Below are positions 33,153 through 43,129 of a stretch of DNA of 64,000 nucleotides, piece after piece. The position numbers and the translations under genes are program-made. A model generated the notes under the pieces. It made no database searches. It worked only from the letters and a program-made list of their open reading frames with translations, and was not told the origin of the DNA. Position 1 is the stretch's first letter; the number at the start of each line of letters is the position of its first letter. The stretch is from Erwinia_E haradaeae_H (GTDB lineage Bacteria; Pseudomonadota; Gammaproteobacteria; Enterobacterales; Enterobacteriaceae). The DNA lies in the NCBI RefSeq assembly GCF_900698885.1, contig NZ_LR217705.1:985918-1049917 (forward strand). The letters run 5' to 3'.

Positions 33153-34357
33153 GATTTCTTATAAAATATAATAATAGGTGATTTTACTATTTAATAATCT
33201 CTAATATACCTTTAAGCTATAATTATATTTCATACATCAAAAAAACCTCTAATAATCTTTGAAACTAATCTCAATTTTCAATTCAACGAAAAAGAAAGGA
33301 TAACTGTAACTTCTATAACGTGTTACCGCATGAACCATAATCACTAACTAAATAAAATTCACTTAATATATTGATTTTTATATTCTGGTATTTACAAGAT
33401 CGATATTTTTTTAAAAATTACTCTAAAAAACTAAAAACATTCATCTTTTTTAACTAAAGATAGCTTTTAGCTCCTTATCATGATATATATCATTAATAGT
33501 GAATGTATATAAATTTTTAGCACGTGAAAAAGAAACCAATCTATAAAATATAAATGCCTTTAACAATATAAAATCAGAAGATATTGTAAAAACGCATTTT
33601 TAACATATTAAATATACTATGAATAAAATTTACTAATATCAATAATTTTCTTAATTATAAAAATCTGACATCACCAATCAATGATCTCTTGCGCAAGATA
33701 GCATGGATATATTCCAAATTCTTATGTAAAACAAAATAAAGCATGAACTTAATCTAATATTTATTACATTAGATATCTTTATATACACATGTTCCATTTA
33801 TATATAAATCGTTCTTCAACAAACTTTAGTATCACAATCCTAACATTAAATATCACCAGTAATGCACTAATACTGTATACCTCTTGCCAGTTAGTGCCGT
33901 GTGTGTTTTATAACCATGCTATTATGCATAAAATAGAAAAATCAGATACGCTAGCGCATAGAATTTTACTCTCGATTTTATTAAGTTATCAGTATTATAT
34001 TGCTCAAATAAAGTATAATAGCATCTTATTCTTAATAGCATGCATTACAAAATTTAATCTCTAACCTACTTTGATGCTCTCCGCTCTATATAAAAACTTA
34101 TACTGGTAATGCCTAATATCTGCAAATAAGATTATCACAAGATCGTATTTTTAGAATGCCCTTTCACAAATGAGTTCATCTAATTATTTATCTCACCAAG
34201 CTAAATAAATATTTAAAGCATAATGGTACAAAAACCATCACCAATTTATCAGTTATGGGATTAAGTTTTTTCACCTTGAGCTCATTTTTAATGGTTAAAA
34301 TAGATAATTTACTCCACTTATAGCAACTCAATAAATATAAACGAATCAGGTCATAAC
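33153..34357. other. Non-coding stretch truA-gltA
   Basis: In these 1.2 kb I recognise no gene. One open frame of 91 codons (33789-34064, plus) has no recognisable motif, no ribosome site and the composition of chance AT-rich sequence, so I did not call it. Confidence 0.6.
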
Positions 34358-35641
34358 TTACTTATTAATTTTTGAAACAAATTCACGTTTATTATAGCCG
34401 GTATAAAGTTGACGAGGACGTGAAATTTTAATCCCGTTCTCATGCATTTCTTTCCAATGTGCAATCCAACCAACAGTTCGAGCCATTGCAAAAATTACTG
34501 TAAACATAGAAGCAGGAATACCCATTGCCTTTAGAATAATCCCTGAATAAAAATCAACGTTAGGATAAAGTTTACGCTCAATAAAATAGGGGTCATTGAT
34601 AGCAATACGCTCTAGCTCCATAGCTACTTCCATTAAATCCTTTTCAAGACTTAATTCCTTTAGAATTTCATGACACGTTTCTCGCATAACAAGAGCTCTT
34701 GGATCATAATTTTTATATACCCTATGCCCAAAACCCATCAACCGAAAGGCATCATTTTTATCCTTGGCTCGTCGCAAAAACTTGGGAATATGATCAACAC
34801 TACCAATCTCTTCTAGCATAAGTAAACAAGCTTCATTTGCTCCGCCATGAGCCGGACCCCATAGTGAAGCGATCCCTGCTGCAATACAAGCAAACGGATT
34901 TGCGCCAGATGAACCGACGGTGCGCACAGTAGAAGTCGAGGCATTTTGTTCATGATCAGCGTGCAAAATCAGGATCCGATCCATAGCCCTTTCAACAATT
35001 GGATTAACTTCGTATTCATCAAGGGGCGTAGAAAACATCATGCGCAAAATATTCCCTGCATATGAAAAACCGTTACGGGGGTAAACAAAAGGCTGACCAA
35101 TAGAATATTTATAACACATTGCAGCCATAGTCGGCATTTTTGCTAATAAACGAATAGCCGCCACTTCACGATGTCGTTCGATGTTTACATCCATAGCATC
35201 ATGATAAAATGCAGATAAAGCTCCAGTAATACCACACATTAATGCCATGGGATGAGAATCACGACAAAAACCACGGAATAAATGATGAATCTGTTCATGT
35301 AACATAGTATGTTGATTTATAGAAACATGAAAATCTTGGAACTGTTCTTTACTAGGTGTTTCACCATGTAAAAGTATATAACAAAGCTCTAAATAATTTG
35401 AGTGAAGTGCTAATTGATCAATCGGAAACCCCCGATGTAAAAGAATACCTTTTTCACCATCAATGTAAGTGATTTTAGACTCGCAAGATGCAGTAGAGGT
35501 AAATCCGGGGTCAAATGTAAAATATCCTTGAGAACCAAGACTTCGAATATCAATCTCTTCATGTCCTACGGTTCCCGTTAAAACATCCAACTCAATAGGT
35601 GGTTTTTCATCAATAATGATCATTGCTGTTTTTTTAACCAT
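34358..35641 (-). CDS. gltA: Citrate synthase
   Basis: GltA condenses acetyl-CoA and oxaloacetate to citrate. It is the hexameric, NADH-regulated type of Gram-negative bacteria, 427 residues as in E. coli. The catalytic blocks WGPAHGGANEA, MGFGHRVYKNYDPRA and PNVDFYSGI (two histidines and the aspartate) are intact. AGGAG precedes the ATG. It is divergent from sdhCDAB-sucAB, the ancestral arrangement. It opens a TCA segment that lacks sucCD here. Confidence 0.97.
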   Translation of the reverse strand: MVKKTAMIIIDEKPPIELDVLTGTVGHEEIDIRSLGSQGYFTFDPGFTSTASCESKITYIDGEKGILLHRGFPIDQLALHSNYLELCYILLHGETPSKEQFQDFHVSINQHTMLHEQIHHLFRGFCRDSHPMALMCGITGALSAFYHDAMDVNIERHREVAAIRLLAKMPTMAAMCYKYSIGQPFVYPRNGFSYAGNILRMMFSTPLDEYEVNPIVERAMDRILILHADHEQNASTSTVRTVGSSGANPFACIAAGIASLWGPAHGGANEACLLMLEEIGSVDHIPKFLRRAKDKNDAFRLMGFGHRVYKNYDPRALVMRETCHEILKELSLEKDLMEVAMELERIAINDPYFIERKLYPNVDFYSGIILKAMGIPASMFTVIFAMARTVGWIAHWKEMHENGIKISRPRQLYTGYNKREFVSKINK

Positions 35642-36813
35642 ATAGTATCTTCTCCTGATTAGCTAATCCTAACAATTAATAAGCGCGCACTTTACTGAGA
35701 TAACACCGCCTACTTTTAGTTGCCCATTAAACGGAATCAACCAACAATCAATCTTTTATAGTTTGTACAATCCTTTGCTCTTTAAAATAAACGCTTAACT
35801 GTATCCATTGCGATCACTATATTATGATCACTATATCTACATCTACTTATATTGGAATATGTTCTTTATATTTTTATATATATTAATTATTGAAATTGAC
35901 ATAATCAATTTTCTTCATTGTTTCAGCGCACCATCCTATCTTCAATAAGTCTCTTTAACTGAAATTTATAATATTTTAAATAGAACCCCCCAATCTTCAA
36001 GGTAAGTTTGTCATGCTTTATTCTATTTTTTATAAAACTATGATCATTCTATTTTTTATACAATCTAATCAATAAAATGATTTTTGGTTATCCTGAAATC
36101 CTAGAAATTCTATCTAAAAATTTTACTTATTTCTCTTTTCTCTTATGCTTATTACTACGAAATAAAATACTGATTTTATATCTGCATATTATTCCAGATG
36201 ATTCATCTAAACATTACACAAACTATTAACGACACAGAACCAACATATCAACATCATATATATTGGTAGGATAATCTCTATTATCTATAATGCCCTTTTT
36301 TAAACAAGTGACCAAAATTATTTTAGCATGAAATCTTAAATCTTTTAAAATACATAAATATTATTATGGATCTTTCTTTGTTATCTAAAAATTTAAAATC
36401 TATGTTTACAACAATAATAATATATAATGGATAATTTATAGCACAATGCATTCATGAAAATTACTAGTAACCAGCTACTAGTTACTAGTTACTAGCTACT
36501 AGTTACCAGTTAATCACTATGTTGGTATTAATTATATTTGTATTCATCTTATCTTAGTTTTATACTATTTAACTCAGTTGAATGCTCTCTATAAGAAGCA
36601 TTATATCAAGATCAAACATTAAGGAATTTAAAGGGCCGGAACAACCTGTTAGATAAGGAGTGATATTCAACACCAACGTCTATTAAACTAATACTATTAT
36701 AACAATTGCAAACTCAATTTTATTAGTGTTATGTAATCACGTATGAATATTATTTATTCTTTATTAGATTAGGTAGGTCCGGAAAATAAATATGACAAAG
36801 CTGATGGAATACC
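35642..36813. other. gltA-sdhC divergent intergenic region
   Basis: These 1.17 kb should hold the promoters of gltA and sdh. I cannot pin down convincing boxes. A cluster of near-repeats built on the palindrome actagt lies at 36461-36512. A direct gene remnant is not visible. Confidence 0.5.
36461..36512. repeat. Cluster of actagt-based short repeats
   Basis: Variants of actagttac and agctact follow each other about six times, for example tactagttactagttact. The palindromic core actagt makes the block both a direct and an inverted repeat. It looks like slippage DNA. Confidence 0.75.
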
Positions 36814-37191
36814 GTGAAAAAAACAAGACCGGTTAATTTAGATCTTTCTACAATACATTTCCCTTTAACTGCAATCGCTTCTATCCTGCATCGTATATCC
36901 GGAGTTATCGTATTTTTATCGACCGGACTGCTTCTATGGTTACTTGGTTTATCCCTAGCGTCACCTGAAGGTTTTTTACAGGCATCTGAAGTGATGAATC
37001 ATTTTATTTTTAAATTTATTCTTTGGGGTATTCTGAGCGCATTAGCGTATCATATTTCCAGCGGCATTCGCCATATGATGATGGATTGTGACTTTCTTGA
37101 TGTTACTTTAAAAACAGGAAAATTCTCTGCACAAATCTCATTTTTAATTGCTATGCTATTTTCTATTTTATCCGGGGTTTTTATATGGTAA
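36814..37191 (+). CDS. sdhC: Succinate dehydrogenase cytochrome b556 subunit
   Basis: SdhC is a membrane anchor of complex II that binds heme b and ubiquinone. The start is GTG, as the aligned position suggests (VKKTRPVNLDLSTI), giving 125 residues against 129 in E. coli. An upstream ATG at 36792 is out of frame. The quinone-site stretch SILHRISG and the heme ligand region AYHISSGIRHMMMD are intact, and three hydrophobic helices are visible. It overlaps sdhD by 7 bases. Confidence 0.94.
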   Translation: MKKTRPVNLDLSTIHFPLTAIASILHRISGVIVFLSTGLLLWLLGLSLASPEGFLQASEVMNHFIFKFILWGILSALAYHISSGIRHMMMDCDFLDVTLKTGKFSAQISFLIAMLFSILSGVFIW

Positions 37192-37532
37192 ATAATGCTA
37201 CTGCATTAGGGCGTAATGGTTTACATGACTGGTTGCTTCTGCGCACTACTGCTATCATTGTAACCTTCTACATAATTTACATCCTAGCTATGCTAGCAAT
37301 AACAGAAAAAATAACATACAACACCTGGCAAGCTTTATTTCAACTACCATTTACTAAAGTGTTCACCTGTTTAACACTGTTGTCAATACTAGTACATGGT
37401 TGGATTGGAATGTGGCAAGTCTTAACAGATTATATTAAAACATTAGCTATACGTATGTTTCTACAGCTGGCAGTAGTTATAATATTGTTTACATATGCTA
37501 TTTATGGCACCATTATTGTCTGGAGTGCGTGA
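37185..37532 (+). CDS. sdhD: Succinate dehydrogenase membrane anchor subunit
   Basis: SdhD is the second membrane anchor of succinate dehydrogenase. The product is 115 residues, the E. coli length, beginning MVNNATALGRNGLHDWLLLR. The heme ligand histidine lies in LVHGWIGMWQVLTDY. Three transmembrane helices are visible. It overlaps sdhC at its start and sdhA at its end by 4 bases, so the operon is tightly coupled. Confidence 0.94.
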   Translation: MVNNATALGRNGLHDWLLLRTTAIIVTFYIIYILAMLAITEKITYNTWQALFQLPFTKVFTCLTLLSILVHGWIGMWQVLTDYIKTLAIRMFLQLAVVIILFTYAIYGTIIVWSA

Positions 37533-39298
37533 TGAAATTACCAATAATAGAATTTGATGCTATTGTTATCGGTGCAGGTGGCGCAGGTATGCGCGCAGCG
37601 TTACAAATCACACAAGAAAAAATGTCTTGCGCCTTACTATCAAAAGTATTTCCAACACGCTCTCATACAGTATCTGCCCAAGGAGGCATCACAGTAGCGT
37701 TAGGTAATGCACATGCAGATAATTGGATATGGCATATGTATGATACTGTGAAAGGATCTGATTATATTGGTGATCAAAATGCAATTGAGTATATGTGTGA
37801 AACAGGCCCAAAAACTATTTTAGAATTAGAGCATATGGGTTTACCATTTTCTCGATTAGATGACGGTCGAATTTATCAGCGCCCATTTGGCGGGCAATCG
37901 ATAAACTTTGGTGACAAGCAAGCATCTCGTACCGCCGCCTCGGCAGACCGTACTGGACATGCGCTACTTCATACTCTGTACCAACAAAACTTAAAAAATA
38001 AAACCACTATTTTTTCAGAATGGTACGCGATCGACCTAGTAAAAAACGCCCATGGAAACATAGTAGGATGTACCGCGCTAAACATTGAAAATAGTGAAGT
38101 AGTATATTTTAAAACACGCGCAACAATATTAGCTACTGGTGGGGCAGGGCGTGTTTATCACTCAACAACTAATGCATATATTAATACTGGCGATGGTATC
38201 GGGATGGCGCTACGTGCAGGTGTCCCCGTGCAAGATATGGAAATGTGGCAATTTCACCCAACAGGTATTGCTGGTGTCGGTGTTTTAATCACCGAAGGAT
38301 GCCGAGGTGAAGGAGGTTATTTAATTAATAAGCATGGCGAACGATTTATGGAGCGGCATGCACCAAACGCAAAAGACCTGGCTAGTCGAGACGTAGTGGC
38401 ACGTTCAATTATGACTGAAATTCGTGAAAATCGTGGTTTTAATGGACCATCTGGTCCATATGTTAAGCTCAAATTAAATCACCTTGCAAAAAACATACTA
38501 GAATCACGCCTTCCTGGTATTATGGAGATATCACGCACTTTTGCTCATATTGATCCAGCTCTTGATCCCATCCCAGTAATTCCAACCTGTCATTACATGA
38601 TGGGCGGGATTCCAACTAAAATTACAGGTCAGGCGTTAACCTTGAATGCAATAGGAGAAGATACTATCATTCCAGGACTATTTGCAGTAGGAGAGGTGGC
38701 GTGTGTATCAGTACACGGAGCTAATCGACTAGGGGGGAACTCTTTACTTGACCTAGTAGTCTTTGGTAGAGCAGTTGGCTTGCATATGAAAAGCGCAATA
38801 GAAGAACAGGGTATTCTATTAGAAGCCAAAAAAGAAGAGGTTAATCATTCTTTAATACGACTAAATCGTTGGCGTAATAACTTAACCGGAGGGAATCCAA
38901 TCGAAATACGAAAAGCTCTACAGTTCTGTATGCAGAAAAATTTCTCTGTTTTTCGAGAAGGTATCGATATGGAAAGGGGTATCTCTGAATTACAGATTCT
39001 CCGGGATCGCCTGCAGTATGCTCGCTTAGATGATACATCTAGTAACTTTAATACTCAGCTCATAGAATGCCTAGAGTTAGATAACTTAATGGAAACAGCC
39101 TATGTTACTGCCTTGTCAGCTCACTATAGAACTGAAAGCCGAGGTGCACATAGCCGATTAGATTACCCTAAGCGTGATGATAAAAACTGGCTTTGTCATA
39201 CTTTATATTTACCACAATATCAACGTATGACGCGTCGTAATGTTAATATGCAGCCAAAATTACACCCAGCCTTTTCACCTCAAGAACGCATCTACTAA
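37529..39298 (+). CDS. sdhA: Succinate dehydrogenase flavoprotein subunit
   Basis: SdhA oxidises succinate to fumarate using covalently bound FAD. The product is 589 residues (E. coli 588). The dinucleotide motif GAGGAG is at 15-20. The flavin-linked histidine is H46 in RSHTVSAQGG. Substrate-site blocks such as FHPTGIAGVGVLITEG, RSIMTEIRE and HGANRLGGNSLLDLVVFGR are intact. The third gene of sdhCDAB. Confidence 0.97.
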   Translation: MMKLPIIEFDAIVIGAGGAGMRAALQITQEKMSCALLSKVFPTRSHTVSAQGGITVALGNAHADNWIWHMYDTVKGSDYIGDQNAIEYMCETGPKTILELEHMGLPFSRLDDGRIYQRPFGGQSINFGDKQASRTAASADRTGHALLHTLYQQNLKNKTTIFSEWYAIDLVKNAHGNIVGCTALNIENSEVVYFKTRATILATGGAGRVYHSTTNAYINTGDGIGMALRAGVPVQDMEMWQFHPTGIAGVGVLITEGCRGEGGYLINKHGERFMERHAPNAKDLASRDVVARSIMTEIRENRGFNGPSGPYVKLKLNHLAKNILESRLPGIMEISRTFAHIDPALDPIPVIPTCHYMMGGIPTKITGQALTLNAIGEDTIIPGLFAVGEVACVSVHGANRLGGNSLLDLVVFGRAVGLHMKSAIEEQGILLEAKKEEVNHSLIRLNRWRNNLTGGNPIEIRKALQFCMQKNFSVFREGIDMERGISELQILRDRLQYARLDDTSSNFNTQLIECLELDNLMETAYVTALSAHYRTESRGAHSRLDYPKRDDKNWLCHTLYLPQYQRMTRRNVNMQPKLHPAFSPQERIY

Positions 39299-39324
39299 TC
39301 TTAGTATTAGGAATTCACCTAAAT

Positions 39325-40041
39325 ATGAAACTTGAATTTTCTATTTACCGTTACAACCCAGATCTAGATAATCATCCATACATGGAGGATTACTTTATAG
39401 AACTAGAAGATAGTCGAGATATAATGTTGTTAGATGCATTAATGCTTATAAAGGAAATTGACCCAACGTTAGGATTTCGGCGCTCCTGTCGTGAAGGAGT
39501 ATGTGGGTCCGATGGTTTAAACATAAACGGTAAAAACGGTCTAGCATGCATTACTCCAGTTTCTTCATTGATTAATAAAAAAAAGAAAATTACTCTTCGA
39601 CCATTACCATTATTACCAGTTATCCGTGATTTAATAGTGGACATGAGTCAATTCTATCAACAATATGAAAAAATTAAACCATATTTGTTAAATACAAAGA
39701 CAGACGCACCTATAAGAGAACGCCTTCAAACACAAACAAACCGTAACAAGTTAGATGGTCTCTATGAATGTATACTCTGTGCGTGCTGCTCTACCGCCTG
39801 TCCATCCTTTTGGTGGAATCCAGATAAATTTATCGGCCCTGCAGGTTTACTCGCTGCCTATCGATTTCTTACTGATAGTCGCGACACTGAGACAGATCAG
39901 CGCCTTGACGATCTTAGCGATGCTTTTAGCGTATTTCGCTGTCATAGTATCATGAATTGCGTCAGTGTGTGCCCAAAAGGGCTAAATCCAACTAGTGCTA
40001 TTGGATCGATTAAAACTATGCTTCTGCATAGAGGAGCTTAA
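39325..40041 (+). CDS. sdhB: Succinate dehydrogenase iron-sulfur subunit
   Basis: SdhB carries electrons from FAD to ubiquinone through three iron-sulfur clusters. The product is 238 residues, the E. coli length. The plant-type cluster cysteines are in RSCREGVCGSDG and GLACITP. The ferredoxin-type cysteines are in CILCACCSTACPSFWW and CHSIMNCVSVCPKGLNP. All are present. It ends sdhCDAB; sucA begins about 260 bases further, as in E. coli. Confidence 0.97.
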   Translation: MKLEFSIYRYNPDLDNHPYMEDYFIELEDSRDIMLLDALMLIKEIDPTLGFRRSCREGVCGSDGLNINGKNGLACITPVSSLINKKKKITLRPLPLLPVIRDLIVDMSQFYQQYEKIKPYLLNTKTDAPIRERLQTQTNRNKLDGLYECILCACCSTACPSFWWNPDKFIGPAGLLAAYRFLTDSRDTETDQRLDDLSDAFSVFRCHSIMNCVSVCPKGLNPTSAIGSIKTMLLHRGA

Positions 40042-40299
40042 TATTCATATATTTAAATTCTAATTATATTTAAATTATTACAAACTATGTAAATACTACT
40101 TACTAGGTAATTCCTGATCCTATATCATAAAAAAATCCTTTTGGTAAACAGCATCAATTATTAAATATCCTCATCATCAAAAATTTATAAAATATAAAGA
40201 CTAACAACCAAAATAAAACTAGATCAGATGGCAGGCAATCAAATAAATAGCATGAACAAGAACTATGTACATTAATAAAATTATTCTGAAGGAATAAAG

Positions 40300-43107
40300 A
40301 TGCAGAATATAAGTATGAAACTCTGGCTAGACTCCTCTTGGCTGAGCGGAACCAACCAATCTTATGTAGAGTCTCTCTATTCAGATTTTTTAAATAATTC
40401 CAATTCTGTTGCAAGGGACTGGAGAGATCTTTTTTTGAATATTTCTGATTTTAGAGAAAAGCTAGAGTCATGTACAAAAACTAGTGAAAATAATCCTCAG
40501 TTCTTAGAAAAAAACCCTGAATATGTTTCTTCTGCTAGAGAAAACCCTAAAAAAAATATTGAACCGATTCATCTCTTAAATCTTATTAATGCCTTTCGTT
40601 GTTTCGGGCATCAACAAGCACATCTTGATCCGCTGAAACTACAAAAACATAAAAAAATTGAAGAATTAGATCTCGCCTATCATGGCTTCCAAGATTCTGA
40701 CTTGCATAATAGTTTTAACATTAGCTCATTGAGTCTTGATACAAAAACGATGAAACTAATCAATATATACGCCCTATTAAAAAAAATATACTGTGGCTCA
40801 ATTGGGGCAGAGTTCATGCATATTACCGATAAAAATGAAAAAGAGTGGATACAGAAAAGACTAGAATTAGTAGACAGAGACACTATATTTTCTATTAAAG
40901 AAAAAAGAAATTTTTTAAAAACACTCACCGCTGCAGAAGGTTTAGAGCGTTATCTTGGTTCTAAATTTCCAGGTGCTAAGCGTTTTTCTCTAGAAGGCGG
41001 GGATGCGCTACTACTAGTGATTAATGAGATTATATATTATTCTCGTAAAAAAAATACACATCAGATAATTTTAGGTATGGCTCATCGTGGTCGACTTAAT
41101 GTGCTTGTTAATGTATTAGGTAAAAAACCACAAGACCTCTTTAACGAATTTTCTGGAAAAGTTTCAGAAAATATAGGAAGTGGGGATGTAAAATATCACA
41201 TGGGCTTTTCTTCCAATATTCAAACTACAGACGGCATCATCCATATAGTGCTAGAATGCAATCCTTCACACTTAGAAATTGTAAATCCAGTAGTAATGGG
41301 GTCAGCACGGGCTCAAATAGATACTATATATCACAAAGACAGCAATCAAGTATTACCAATTACGATTCACGGTGATGCGGCAATTATTGGGCAAGGAGTA
41401 GTACAGGAAACTTTAAATATGTCTAAAGTACGCGGTTATCAAGTAGGAGGAACAGTACGAGTAATTATTAATAATCAAGTTGGTTTTACAACATCCAACC
41501 TACAGGATGCCCGATCAAGTCAGTATTGTACCGATATTGGTAAAATGATAATGGCACCTATTTTTCATGTTATGGCAGACGACCCAGAAGCAGTAGCTTT
41601 TGTCACTCGACTATCATTAGACTTTCGTCGTACTTTTCAGCGTGATGTCTTTATCGATCTTATTTGTTACCGCCGTCATGGACATAATGAAGCCGACGAA
41701 CCTAGTGTGACACAGCCCCTAATGTATCAAAAAATTAAAAAACACCCAACTGTAAGAGAAATTTACGCCCGTTACCTAGAATGTACACAAGTTATTAACA
41801 AAAATGACGCAATGGAAATGGTAAATGTATACCGCAGTAAATTAGATACCGGTGAATATATAGCTCCTACTTGTCATCCTAATAGCCCTAATGCCTTTTC
41901 TCTATCATCCTCGAAATATTCCAATGCAAATCTTACATACCAAAAACATCTTGACCTGAGTTATTTACAAGAACTAGCCACAAATATTAGCATAGTACCA
42001 ACTACGGTAACCATGCAATCACGTGTTAAAAAGATCTACACAGATCGATTTCAAATGGCAACTGGCAACAAACCATTTGACTGGGGGGCAGCAGAAAACC
42101 TTGCGTATGCTACAATTTTAGAACAAGGCATTTCATGTCGTCTCTCTGGTGAAGATGTAGGGCGCGGTACTTTTTTTCACCGCCATGCCGTTATTCATGA
42201 TCAATCTAATGGATCAATATATATCCCATTAAAACACATAAATCAAAATCAAGGGTCCTTTTATGTATGGGATTCAGTACTGTCAGAAGAAGCAGTGCTA
42301 GCATTTGAATATGGTTATGCAATGGCATCACCTAAAACTTTAACCATATGGGAAGCACAGTTCGGTGATTTTGCTAATGCCGCTCAAATAGTGATTGACC
42401 AATTTATTAGCAGTGGTGAACAAAAATGGGGATACCGGTGTGGATTAGTACTACTCTTACCTCACGGCTATGAAGGACAAGGTCCAGAGCACTCATCTGC
42501 TCGACTAGAGCGATACCTGCAACTTTCCGCCGAAAACAACATGCAAGTATGCGTTCTTTCAACACCTTCACAATTATACCACATACTGCGAAAACAAGCA
42601 CAAGATGAGCTTAAGCGCCCCTTAGTAATTATGTCACCTAAATCATTGCTACGTCATCCACAAGCAGTCTCATCTTTAGATGATTTCGCTACTGGGACCT
42701 TTCAATCAGTTATCGATGAAATTGATCCAATTGCTTATCAATCAGTACAGCGTGTAATATTTTGCGCAGGTAAAATTTACTACGACTTACTAAATAAGCG
42801 TCGACAAAATAATCAAAACTATATTGCTATTATTCGTATCGAAAAATTATATCCATTTCCTTATAAAGAACTAGAAAATATTTTGCAACGGTATGGTAAC
42901 GTACATGATTTTATCTGGTGCCAAGAAGAACCAAAGAACCAAGGTGCCTGGTATATCACCCAACATCCACTTCGAGAGGTTTTAACATCAGGATCATTAT
43001 TACGCTATGCTGGCCGCTCAGCTTCAGCGTCACCAGCAGTTGGTTATACATCCATACATCATCAGCAACAGCAAGATTTAGTAAACGACGCGCTAACTAT
43101 CAAGTAA
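40300..43107 (+). CDS. sucA: 2-oxoglutarate dehydrogenase E1 component
   Basis: SucA decarboxylates 2-oxoglutarate with thiamine diphosphate and passes the succinyl group to SucB. The product is 935 residues (E. coli 933). The N-terminal 120 residues are quite divergent. From about 150 onward it follows E. coli closely, for example MAHRGRLNVLVNVLGKKPQD, IHGDAAIIGQGVVQETLN, RRHGHNEADEPSVTQPLMY and AQFGDFANAAQIVIDQF. Active-site histidines are retained. GAAGGAAT precedes the start. sucB follows after 22 bases. Confidence 0.97.
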   Translation: MQNISMKLWLDSSWLSGTNQSYVESLYSDFLNNSNSVARDWRDLFLNISDFREKLESCTKTSENNPQFLEKNPEYVSSARENPKKNIEPIHLLNLINAFRCFGHQQAHLDPLKLQKHKKIEELDLAYHGFQDSDLHNSFNISSLSLDTKTMKLINIYALLKKIYCGSIGAEFMHITDKNEKEWIQKRLELVDRDTIFSIKEKRNFLKTLTAAEGLERYLGSKFPGAKRFSLEGGDALLLVINEIIYYSRKKNTHQIILGMAHRGRLNVLVNVLGKKPQDLFNEFSGKVSENIGSGDVKYHMGFSSNIQTTDGIIHIVLECNPSHLEIVNPVVMGSARAQIDTIYHKDSNQVLPITIHGDAAIIGQGVVQETLNMSKVRGYQVGGTVRVIINNQVGFTTSNLQDARSSQYCTDIGKMIMAPIFHVMADDPEAVAFVTRLSLDFRRTFQRDVFIDLICYRRHGHNEADEPSVTQPLMYQKIKKHPTVREIYARYLECTQVINKNDAMEMVNVYRSKLDTGEYIAPTCHPNSPNAFSLSSSKYSNANLTYQKHLDLSYLQELATNISIVPTTVTMQSRVKKIYTDRFQMATGNKPFDWGAAENLAYATILEQGISCRLSGEDVGRGTFFHRHAVIHDQSNGSIYIPLKHINQNQGSFYVWDSVLSEEAVLAFEYGYAMASPKTLTIWEAQFGDFANAAQIVIDQFISSGEQKWGYRCGLVLLLPHGYEGQGPEHSSARLERYLQLSAENNMQVCVLSTPSQLYHILRKQAQDELKRPLVIMSPKSLLRHPQAVSSLDDFATGTFQSVIDEIDPIAYQSVQRVIFCAGKIYYDLLNKRRQNNQNYIAIIRIEKLYPFPYKELENILQRYGNVHDFIWCQEEPKNQGAWYITQHPLREVLTSGSLLRYAGRSASASPAVGYTSIHHQQQQDLVNDALTIK

Positions 43108-43129
43108 TACATTCAGATAAGGATAAACA

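Noticed and set aside
33789..34064. 91-codon open frame between truA and gltA
   Set aside because: No ribosome site, no recognisable motif, and low-complexity composition expected of random AT-rich DNA.
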